From assembly GCA_947464335.1 (NCBI GenBank), contig CANHWG010000010.1, positions 1 to 57,148 of the forward strand: a stretch of 57,148 nt of DNA, read 5' to 3'. Position 1 is the first letter of the stretch; every line of letters begins with the position of its first letter. Positions 44,307 through 52,172 of the stretch are shown here, piece by piece. The stretch comes from Flavobacteriaceae bacterium (GTDB lineage Bacteria > Bacteroidota > Bacteroidia > Flavobacteriales > Flavobacteriaceae). The notes beneath the pieces were generated by a model. That model ran no database searches and was not told the DNA's origin. It was given only the letters and a program-made list of their open reading frames with translations. The position numbers were made by a program, and so were the translations under genes.

Positions 44307-46136
44307 ATGAAAAAGCTACTTTTATTTTTACTGATTTCAACAGCTGCGTTTGCTCAGATTGAAAGAGTTGAGCCACCTTTTTGGTTCTCTGGAATGAACC
44401 TTTCTAGTGTTCAGATAATGTTTTACGGAAAAAATATTGCCCAATATGAGGTGACCGTATCCAATAAAATAGTCATCGAAAACATCAAAAAAACAGAGAA
44501 TCCAAATTATATCTTTGTTACTATTGACACAAAAAATACTCCGATTTCTGAAATTACCTTCAGTTTTAAAAATAAAGGTAAAGTTGCTTTTACCCATAAA
44601 TACGAATTAAAACAAAGAAGACTTAACTCTAAATTCCGAAAAGGTTATGACAGTTCCGATGTCATCTATCTTTTAATGCCTGATCGTTTTGCCAACGGCA
44701 ATACAAACAACGACAACGAAAAATCAGTTACCGAAAAATCAAATCGACAACTTCCAGGCGGAAGACACGGAGGTGATATTGATGGCATCATCAAAAACTT
44801 AGACTACCTCAAAGAAATGGGAGTTACGGCTATTTGGCCAACGCCACTTTGTGAAGATAATGATGCCGCCTATTCCTATCACGGATATGGACAATCCGAT
44901 GTGTATCGAATTGACCCAAGATATGGGACCAATGAAGATTATTTGAAGCTTAGTGCCGAATTGCATAATCGAGGCATGAAAAACATCATGGATTATGTTA
45001 CTAATCATTGGGGATGGCAACACTGGATATACAAAGATTTACCAACCCATGATTGGATACATCAATTTCCAGAATTCACTAATTCAAATTACAGAATGAC
45101 AACTCAGTTTGATATTAATGCCTCTGCCATTGATGCTAAAAATTGTATGGATGGATGGTTTGTCCCATCGATGCCCGACTTGAATCAATCCAATCCAATG
45201 GTCTTAAATTATCTAATTCAAAATGCGATTTGGTGGATTGAGTATGCTGATTTGGATGGTTTTCGTGTGGACACCTATTCCTACAATGACAAAGAAGGCA
45301 TTTCTAAATGGACCAAAGCCATTACCGATGAATATCCAAACTTTAACATAGTGGGTGAAGTATGGATGCACGATCAAGCACAAATGGCCTACTGGCAAAA
45401 AGATAGTAAAATTGGCGCTATTGAAAGCTTCAACTCTAACTTACCAAGTGTTATGGATTTTACTTTACACGATGCCATTGGATCCGTTTTTAACGAAGAT
45501 AAAAGTGAATGGGACAAAGGAATAGTAAAAGTCTATGAAAATTTTACCAATGATTTTTTGTATCCAAACCCCAATAATTTATTGACTTTCATCGAAAATC
45601 ACGATACACAACGTTTCAATCATTTGTATCCCGATTTTAGAAAATATCAAATGGCATTGACCTTAATTGCAACCATTCGAGGCATTCCTCAATTGTATTA
45701 TGGTTCCGAAATTGGTATGGCTGGCAATAAAGACAAAGGCGATGCTGATATAAGAAAAGATTTTCCTGGCGGTTGGAATGGCGATACGAATAATGCGTTT
45801 ACCAAAGCCGGAAGAACCGAAGAACAACAAAAATATTTCGACTTTACTTCTAAAATATTAAACTGGAGAAAATCAAAAGATGTTATTCATTTTGGCAAAA
45901 TGAAACATTATGTACCTGTGAATAATGTATATGTGTATTTCCGTTATAACCAATCCGAAAGTGTTATGGTGATCATCAATAACAACCCTGAAAAGGAAAC
46001 GTTTAAAACCAATCGTTTTGCCGAAAGCATTCAGAATCATTTAGGTGGAAAAGATATTTTCAGCGGAAAAATGATCGATTTAAAAAACGATATTACCATC
46101 GAAGGAAAATCAGTTCTTATCTTAGAATTAAAATAA
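44307..46136 (+). CDS. SusA-like GH13 neopullulanase/cyclomaltodextrinase
   Basis: The start at 44307 (MKKLLLFLLIS) gives a signal peptide cleaved after AFAQ; the product is 609 residues. It starts with the cyclomaltodextrinase N-terminal domain (RVEPPFWFSGMNLSSVQIMFYG), followed by the GH13 barrel with LMPDRFANG, MDYVTNHWG, Asp322 (DGFRVDTYS), Glu351 (VGEVWM) and Asp433 (IENHDTQR), and a C-terminal beta domain. It would act in the periplasm on oligosaccharides brought in by SusCD, cutting alpha-1,4 and possibly alpha-1,6 links or cyclodextrins. A perfect 12-bp palindrome CATAACGTTATG covers the start codon. Confidence 0.92.
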   Translation: MKKLLLFLLISTAAFAQIERVEPPFWFSGMNLSSVQIMFYGKNIAQYEVTVSNKIVIENIKKTENPNYIFVTIDTKNTPISEITFSFKNKGKVAFTHKYELKQRRLNSKFRKGYDSSDVIYLLMPDRFANGNTNNDNEKSVTEKSNRQLPGGRHGGDIDGIIKNLDYLKEMGVTAIWPTPLCEDNDAAYSYHGYGQSDVYRIDPRYGTNEDYLKLSAELHNRGMKNIMDYVTNHWGWQHWIYKDLPTHDWIHQFPEFTNSNYRMTTQFDINASAIDAKNCMDGWFVPSMPDLNQSNPMVLNYLIQNAIWWIEYADLDGFRVDTYSYNDKEGISKWTKAITDEYPNFNIVGEVWMHDQAQMAYWQKDSKIGAIESFNSNLPSVMDFTLHDAIGSVFNEDKSEWDKGIVKVYENFTNDFLYPNPNNLLTFIENHDTQRFNHLYPDFRKYQMALTLIATIRGIPQLYYGSEIGMAGNKDKGDADIRKDFPGGWNGDTNNAFTKAGRTEEQQKYFDFTSKILNWRKSKDVIHFGKMKHYVPVNNVYVYFRYNQSESVMVIINNNPEKETFKTNRFAESIQNHLGGKDIFSGKMIDLKNDITIEGKSVLILELK

Positions 46137-46144
46137 TTATTAGA

Positions 46145-46209
46145 AGCTATTTCCCGCTTTCGCCTTTATCTCTTCACTTCGTTACGAGGATATCTGCTCA
46201 ATCGGGGCT
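46145..46209 (+). repeat. Palindromic extragenic element, copy 2
   Basis: The block in the 79-base gap between two glycosidase genes starts AGCTATTTCCCGC and ends AATCGGGGCT. It shares TTCCCGC, TTCGC, GGAT, TGCT and TCGGGGCTA in order with the inverted copy at 24197-24245. The ends can pair (CCCG with CGGG). It is probably co-transcribed. Confidence 0.6.
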
Positions 46210-46215
46210 AAAAAA

Positions 46216-48588
46216 ATGAAAATGAAAAAACTAATTGCTTTATTACTACTCTCTAGCATTTGTTTGGCTCAAAACACCAACAGAAAATATAGTTTTCATG
46301 ATTGGAATAATGGTATTTTGGAAATCGTTACTTCTGACGGCTCTTATATAATTAAACCGTATTCTGATAAAATTATAGAAACTGCTTTTATTCCAAATTC
46401 TCAGCCGTATAACCGCAATTCTTTCGCCGTTATAAAAACACCGGAAAAATTAAAACCAAAACTTTCTAATACGGAGAACACTTTAACATTAAAAACTAAA
46501 AACATAAGCGTTGTAATTACAAAATCGCCATTTAAAATAGCGTACTTTAAAAATGGGCAACTTTTATTATCAGAGAAAAACGGCTACACCAAAGTAAATG
46601 ATTCTACTGAAACGATATCTTTTACTCTTGATAATTCCGAAGCACTCTATGGCGGTGGCGCAAGAGCATTAGGGATGAACCGCCGCGGTAATCGTTTGCA
46701 ATTATACAATCGCGCGCATTATGGTTACGAAAACAAAGCCGAGCTAATGAATTTTTGCATACCATTAGTGATGTCGTCTAAATTGTACGCCGTTCATTTT
46801 GACAATCCCGCTATTGGTTATTTGGATTTAGATAGCAAAAAAGACAACACACTAACATACGAAACCATCTCTGGGAGAAAAACGTATCAGGTTATTGTGG
46901 GTGATAATTGGACCGATTTAGTTGGAAATTATACGGATTTAACTGGGAAACAACCGTTATTACCCCGTTGGTCTTTGGGTAATTTCTCGAGTCGTTTTGG
47001 CTACCATACTCAAGATGAAGTCGAAAATACGATCCGAAAATTTGAACAAAATCAAATTCCAGTGGATGCCATTATCCTCGATTTGTATTGGTTCGGAAAA
47101 ACGATAAAAGGTACTATGGGTAACTTAGATTGGGATAAGGATAATTATCCAAATCCTGATAAAATGATTTCCGATTTAAATGCCAAAGGAGTAAAAACCA
47201 TTTTAATTACGGAACCATTCATCCTTACCACCTCATCCAAATGGCAAGAAACCGTAGATAAAAAAGTATTGGTCACCGATAAATCAGGAAAGCCAGCCAC
47301 TTGGGATTTCTATTTCGGAAACACCAGTGTGGTAGATATTTTCAAGCCCGAAGGAAAAGACTGGTTTTGGAACGTTTACAAAAGATTAATTAACCAAGGT
47401 GTTGGTGGCATGTGGGGCGATTTGGGTGAACCCGAAGTTTTTCCATCCAAAGTAATGACTGCTGGCGGAAAAGCAGATGAAGTGCATAACATTTACGGAC
47501 ACAATTGGGCTAAACTAATTGCCGATGGGTATAAAAAAGAGTTCCCAACACAACGTCCATTTATCTTAATGCGCGCTGGTTATTCTGGTTCACAACGTTT
47601 TGGTATGGTGCCTTGGAGTGGTGATGTTAGCAGAAGTTGGGGCGGATTGCAAAGCCAGATGGAAATCGCCTTGCAAATGGGAATGCAAGGATTAGGTTAT
47701 ATGCACTCGGATCTTGGCGGATTTGCTGGCGATTATTTTGATAACGAATTGTATTTACGTTGGTTGCAATACGGCGTTTTCAACCCAATATTCCGCCCAC
47801 ATGCGCAAGAAGAAGTCGCTTCGGAAGTGGCTCGAAAAGATATTGTCACCATGGCAAAAGCTAGGAAATCTGTGGAGTTGCGCTACCAATTAATGCCTTA
47901 TAATTACACCTTATCATTTGACAATAATCAAAAAGGAACTCCTTTAATGCGTCCGTTGTTTTTTGAAGAACCAAATAATCCAGCTTTGACAAACGTTGCC
48001 TCTAGTTACTTTTGGGGAAATGATTTTTTGATAACCCCTATTACAAGATGGGCTGTAACTGATACTTTTGTTTATTTTCCAAAAAGCAGCAATTGGTTTG
48101 ATTTTTATACGAATGAAAAACATACAGCAGGAACTACTGAAAGAATAAAAGTTAGCGAAGATTATATTCCGACTTTTGTTCGTGGCGGAAGTTTTATTCC
48201 AATGATTGATACGATTCAGAACACATCGGAATATTCCTTAAAATATCTTAATCTGCATTATTATTTTGATGAAAATGTTACCAATTCTTCTGGTAAATTA
48301 TATAATGACGATGGAACAACTCCAAACGCTTTTGAAAAAGAGCAATACGAAATTTTGAATTTTACATCTACTAACAATGGTAAATCATTGGTAATAAAAC
48401 TAGAAACAACAACGGGAAAGAATTACACCTCAACCAACAAAAATGTTGCTGTTCTGATTCACAACATCAAACCTAAACGCATCTTTGTAAACGGACAAGA
48501 ACAAGTTTACAAAACCTTTAAAGAGCCTTTGCAAGTAAATGTTACGATGACTAAAGGAACTACGTCCGAAATTAAAATTGAATACTAA
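46216..48588 (+). CDS. GH31 alpha-glucosidase
   Basis: The 790-residue exported enzyme (signal peptide cleaved near CLAQ; ATG at 46216 or 46222) removes glucose from the non-reducing ends of oligosaccharides. GH31 hallmarks: LPRWSLGNFSSRFGYHTQDEV at the start of the barrel, IILDLYWFG, the nucleophile Asp402 in GGMWGDLGEPE (usual WxDMNE, here DLGE), the acid/base Asp470 in WSGDVSRSW, and RPHAQEEVASE. C-terminal beta domains complete it. The periplasm is the likely site. The MalS-like gene follows after 4 bases. Specificity for alpha-1,4 over alpha-1,6 is inferred from context only. Confidence 0.93.
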   Translation: MKMKKLIALLLLSSICLAQNTNRKYSFHDWNNGILEIVTSDGSYIIKPYSDKIIETAFIPNSQPYNRNSFAVIKTPEKLKPKLSNTENTLTLKTKNISVVITKSPFKIAYFKNGQLLLSEKNGYTKVNDSTETISFTLDNSEALYGGGARALGMNRRGNRLQLYNRAHYGYENKAELMNFCIPLVMSSKLYAVHFDNPAIGYLDLDSKKDNTLTYETISGRKTYQVIVGDNWTDLVGNYTDLTGKQPLLPRWSLGNFSSRFGYHTQDEVENTIRKFEQNQIPVDAIILDLYWFGKTIKGTMGNLDWDKDNYPNPDKMISDLNAKGVKTILITEPFILTTSSKWQETVDKKVLVTDKSGKPATWDFYFGNTSVVDIFKPEGKDWFWNVYKRLINQGVGGMWGDLGEPEVFPSKVMTAGGKADEVHNIYGHNWAKLIADGYKKEFPTQRPFILMRAGYSGSQRFGMVPWSGDVSRSWGGLQSQMEIALQMGMQGLGYMHSDLGGFAGDYFDNELYLRWLQYGVFNPIFRPHAQEEVASEVARKDIVTMAKARKSVELRYQLMPYNYTLSFDNNQKGTPLMRPLFFEEPNNPALTNVASSYFWGNDFLITPITRWAVTDTFVYFPKSSNWFDFYTNEKHTAGTTERIKVSEDYIPTFVRGGSFIPMIDTIQNTSEYSLKYLNLHYYFDENVTNSSGKLYNDDGTTPNAFEKEQYEILNFTSTNNGKSLVIKLETTTGKNYTSTNKNVAVLIHNIKPKRIFVNGQEQVYKTFKEPLQVNVTMTKGTTSEIKIEY

Positions 48589-48592
48589 AATT

Positions 48593-50236
48593 ATGAAGAG
48601 AATAGCTTTAATTGCGATGATTTTATTTTGCGGAATTTCTTTTGCCCAAAAAAAATCAACAACTCCAAAAACGCCATTCGTTTGGGAAAGTGCCAATGTG
48701 TATTTTATCGTTACCGACAGATTTAATAATGGAGACAAAAACAACGACAAAACCTATAACCGAAATAAACCAACTGGAAAATTACGAGGTTTTGAAGGTG
48801 GCGATATTCGTGGAATCATTAAAAAATTAGACGAAGGTTATTTTACCAATCTTGGAATCAATGTCATTTGGATGACACCTGTTGTGGAGCAGATTCACGA
48901 TGGCGTTGATGAAGGCACCGGATTTACGTATGGTTTTCACGGCTATTGGACCCGAGATTGGACCGCAATGGATCCGAGTTTTGGTACCCGAAAAGAATTA
49001 GCCGAACTCGTTCAAAAAGCACACGCTAGTGGTATCCGAATTATGTTAGATGCTGTTATTAATCACACCGGTCCGGTAACTCCAGAAGATTCTGTTTATC
49101 CTAATGACTGGGTGCGAACTACCCCAAAATGTACTTATAAATCATACGATACTTATATCAATTGTACGCTGGTTGAAAACCTTCCGGATGTTTTGACTGA
49201 AAGCAATGAAAATGTTGAACTTCCTTCCTTTTTAGCCAATAAATGGAAAAAAGAAGGTCGTTATGATAAAGAAATGGCTTCCTTAGATGCGTTCTTTAAA
49301 AAAACAGGTTATCCAAGAGCGCCTAAATATTACATCATGAAATGGCTTTCAGATTATATCATCGATTTTGGAATTGATGGCTACCGTGTAGATACCGTAA
49401 AACATACCACCGAAGATGTTTGGGCCGATTTTAAAAAAGTTTGTGATAAGGCTTTCGCCGAATACAAAAAAAACAATCCAAAAAAAGTCCTAGATAACAA
49501 TCCGTTTTTTAAGGTTGGAGAAGTGTATGGCTATAACATTGGCGGAAAAAAATTCTATGATTTTGGGGACAAGAAAGTTAACTATTACGAAAATGGATTC
49601 ACAGGATTAATCAACTTCGACTTTAGAAACGAAGCCAAAATGAACTACGAAGAATTGTTTTCTAAATATTCGAACATCTTGCAAAATGATTTAAAAGGAA
49701 ACACGGTTCTGAACTATGTTTCGTCGCACGATGATAGTTGGCCATTTGATAAAAAACGTGAAAAAACATTTGAAAGCGGCACTAAATTACTATTAGCACC
49801 TGGAATTTCTCAAGTATATTATGGCGATGAAAGTGCGCGTTCGCTAGACATCGAAGGCACGCAAGGCGATGCTACGTTGCGTTCCTTTATGAATTGGGAA
49901 GACATTGCAAATAAACCAGCAACTAAAGAAGTCGTATTGCATTGGCAAAAATTAGGACAATTTAGAAAAAATCATCCTGCAGTTGGCGCTGGAATTCACG
50001 CTCAAATTTCAGCAACGGCTTATGTGTTTAGCAGAATCTATACAAAAGGAACATATACTGATAAAGTTGTGGTTGGATTGGATTTAGAAAAAGGAGAAAA
50101 AAGTATTACCGTTGGAACTATTTTCGCAAACGGAACCAAAGTAAAAGATGTGTATTCTGGGAAAACGGCCACAGTTGCCAAAGGAAAAGTAACGCTGAAC
50201 ACCGAATTCGGAATTGTGTTATTAGAAAAAAATTAA
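48593..50236 (+). CDS. Periplasmic GH13 alpha-amylase, MalS-like
   Basis: The start is ATG 48593; a longer frame begins at TTG 48578 but overlaps the GH31 gene. The product is 547 residues with a signal peptide (FCGISFAQ). The barrel has YFIVTDRFNNGDKNND, the FHGYWTRDWTAMDPSFGT segment that recalls E. coli MalS, MLDAVINHTGP, Asp267 (DGYRVDTVKH), Glu310 (KVGEVYGY) and Asp380 (SSHDDSWPF). All catalytic residues are present. It likely trims malto-oligosaccharides in the periplasm. It is the last glycosidase gene of the locus and is followed by a GDPD gene after one base. Confidence 0.92.
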   Translation: MKRIALIAMILFCGISFAQKKSTTPKTPFVWESANVYFIVTDRFNNGDKNNDKTYNRNKPTGKLRGFEGGDIRGIIKKLDEGYFTNLGINVIWMTPVVEQIHDGVDEGTGFTYGFHGYWTRDWTAMDPSFGTRKELAELVQKAHASGIRIMLDAVINHTGPVTPEDSVYPNDWVRTTPKCTYKSYDTYINCTLVENLPDVLTESNENVELPSFLANKWKKEGRYDKEMASLDAFFKKTGYPRAPKYYIMKWLSDYIIDFGIDGYRVDTVKHTTEDVWADFKKVCDKAFAEYKKNNPKKVLDNNPFFKVGEVYGYNIGGKKFYDFGDKKVNYYENGFTGLINFDFRNEAKMNYEELFSKYSNILQNDLKGNTVLNYVSSHDDSWPFDKKREKTFESGTKLLLAPGISQVYYGDESARSLDIEGTQGDATLRSFMNWEDIANKPATKEVVLHWQKLGQFRKNHPAVGAGIHAQISATAYVFSRIYTKGTYTDKVVVGLDLEKGEKSITVGTIFANGTKVKDVYSGKTATVAKGKVTLNTEFGIVLLEKN

Positions 50237-50237
50237 A

Positions 50238-50897
50238 ATGCACAAAATAGGTCATCGCGGAGCGAAAGGTTATGTTGCTGAAAACACTTTGGCTTCTTTC
50301 CAAAAAGCAATTGAGCTTGGCGTTGACGGTATTGAGTTGGATGTGCATCTAAGTTTAGATGGAAAAGTGATGGTTATCCATGACGATTCTATTAACCGAA
50401 CTACATTCGGAAACGGTTTTGTAAAAGAATTTTCATCTAAAGAACTTGAACCTTTTGGAATTCCAACCTTGAAATCGGTCTTTGAATTGGTTAATCAAAA
50501 ATGTTTTATCAATATCGAACTCAAAACCTATGAAACCGCTGATAAAGTTGTTGAGCTCATCGAACATTATGTAGCTGAAAAGAAATGGCGTTATTCTGAT
50601 TTTATTGTCTCGAGCTTTGATTGGAATGCCTTGCAGCAAGTTCATTTTTTGAATGAAAAAATACAAATTGGCGTTTTGACTTCTACTGATTTAGAATTGG
50701 CATTAGCTTTCGCCAAATTTATAAAAGCGTATTCCATTCATCCGTATTTTCATTTGCTAACGCAAGAAAACGTTAGTCAAATGCACTCTAAAAATTTTAA
50801 AGTCTATCCATGGACTGTAAATGAACCTGAAGACATTATATTTGTAAAATCGTTAAACGTTGACGGTATCATTACCGATTTTCCGGATAGAATATGA
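50238..50897 (+). CDS. Glycerophosphodiester phosphodiesterase
   Basis: The 219-residue protein has the GDPD family layout: HRGAKGYVAENTLASF at the N-terminus (catalytic His and metal-binding Glu), ELDVHLSLDGKVMVIHDD with the second catalytic His, FINIELKT, and a C-terminal VYPWTVNEPEDI segment. It lacks a signal peptide, so it is the cytoplasmic type that frees glycerol-3-phosphate from phospholipid head-group esters. It begins one base after the MalS-like stop and overlaps the next gene by 4 bases (ATGA), so it is in the same transcript although not obviously linked to glucan use. Confidence 0.92.
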   Translation: MHKIGHRGAKGYVAENTLASFQKAIELGVDGIELDVHLSLDGKVMVIHDDSINRTTFGNGFVKEFSSKELEPFGIPTLKSVFELVNQKCFINIELKTYETADKVVELIEHYVAEKKWRYSDFIVSSFDWNALQQVHFLNEKIQIGVLTSTDLELALAFAKFIKAYSIHPYFHLLTQENVSQMHSKNFKVYPWTVNEPEDIIFVKSLNVDGIITDFPDRI

Positions 50898-52105
50898 ACT
50901 CAAACTTTGACATAATCATTGTTGGCGGCGGTGCAGCGGGATTTTTCACAGCCATTAATATCGTAGAAAAAAATCCAGCGCTAAAAGTAGCTATACTCGA
51001 AAGAGGCAAAACTGTTTTAGAAAAAGTTCGTATTTCTGGCGGTGGACGATGCAATGTTACCCATGCATGTTTTGTTCCGAATGATTTAGTGAAATTTTAT
51101 CCGCGTGGCGAAAAAGAATTACGCGGACCGTTTCATCAATTCTGTTCCGGAGATACGATTGATTGGTTTGAGAAACATGGTGTCGAACTCAAAATTGAAG
51201 AAGATGGACGCATGTTCCCAACTTCTGATAGTTCGCAAACTATTATTGATTGCTTTCTGTTGGCAACACAAAAACTCGGAATACAAGTCTTAACAGGACA
51301 AAGTGTGCAATCTATATTTAATTCTGATAGTTATTGGAAAGTAGAAACCAATCACGAAACTTTTGCTTGTCAAAAATTGATTATGACTACGGGAAGCAAT
51401 CCCAAAATTTGGGACATGCTTATCCATCTTGGTCATACTATTGTTCCGCCTGTTCCTTCCCTATTTACTTTTAATATCAAAGATGCTCGAATAAAAGATT
51501 TAATGGGTGTTTCAGCTTTCGCCAATGTGAAAGTTAAAGGAAGCAAGTTAGAAGCTGCTGGTCCGTTACTCATTACCCATTGGGGCATGTCAGGTCCAGG
51601 AATTTTGAGATTATCCGCTTGGGGTGCACGCGAATTATTTGACAAAAACTATCAATTTATTTTAGAAGTTAATTGGCTAAATGATGTTTCTTTTGAAGAA
51701 GCAATGGACAAGTTGAAAGAACTCAAACAGCTACATGCCAAGAAAGCAGTAAGCAAGAAATCGCCGTTTGAGTTACCAAATCGTTTGTGGGAAAGTTTGG
51801 TTTTGGCCACTGATATTGACAGTGAAAGAAAATGGGCAGATTTATCTAAAAAGCAATTGACTGATTTGGCTAACCAACTTACGAATGGTGAATTCCAAGT
51901 AAATGGCAAAAGCACGTTTAAGGAAGAATTTGTCACCGCTGGCGGCATTGATTTAAAAGAAATCAACTTTAAAACGATGGAAAGCAAATTCCATGAAAAC
52001 CTCTATTTTGCTGGCGAAATTGTAAACATCGATGCGATAACGGGTGGATTTAACTTTCAAAATGCATGGACGAGTGGTTTTATAATAGCACAGAGCATAA
52101 CCTAA
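50894..52105 (+). CDS. YhiN/HI0933-family flavoprotein (NAD(P)/FAD-dependent oxidoreductase)
   Basis: The 403-residue protein has an N-terminal dinucleotide-binding fold (IIIVGGGAAGFFTA, about residues 6-19), the family signature ISGGGRCNVTHA (about 48-59), an inserted domain in the middle and the closing FAD block VTAGGI ... MESKFHENLYFAGEIVNIDAITGGFNFQ. The family is widespread and its physiological reaction is not established; one relative, BaiN, works in bile acid reduction. Cytoplasmic. It is coupled to the GDPD gene through an ATGA overlap. Confidence 0.9.
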   Translation: MNSNFDIIIVGGGAAGFFTAINIVEKNPALKVAILERGKTVLEKVRISGGGRCNVTHACFVPNDLVKFYPRGEKELRGPFHQFCSGDTIDWFEKHGVELKIEEDGRMFPTSDSSQTIIDCFLLATQKLGIQVLTGQSVQSIFNSDSYWKVETNHETFACQKLIMTTGSNPKIWDMLIHLGHTIVPPVPSLFTFNIKDARIKDLMGVSAFANVKVKGSKLEAAGPLLITHWGMSGPGILRLSAWGARELFDKNYQFILEVNWLNDVSFEEAMDKLKELKQLHAKKAVSKKSPFELPNRLWESLVLATDIDSERKWADLSKKQLTDLANQLTNGEFQVNGKSTFKEEFVTAGGIDLKEINFKTMESKFHENLYFAGEIVNIDAITGGFNFQNAWTSGFIIAQSIT

Positions 52106-52145
52106 ATTTTCTTTTTGTTTGTAACGTAGATTACTCAAAATCAGT

Positions 52146-52153
52146 TATATTTG
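52146..52153 (+). promoter_or_regulatory. -7 box TATATTTG of the CUB-repeat gene
   Basis: An exact TAnnTTTG match 20 bases before the start; TTTG at 52118-52121 lies 24 bases upstream as a possible -33. TTTGGTTT (52150-52157) and AAACCAAA (52163-52170) form an 8-bp hairpin just before the start codon. Confidence 0.6.
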
Positions 52154-52172
52154 GTTTCTTTAAAACCAAACC

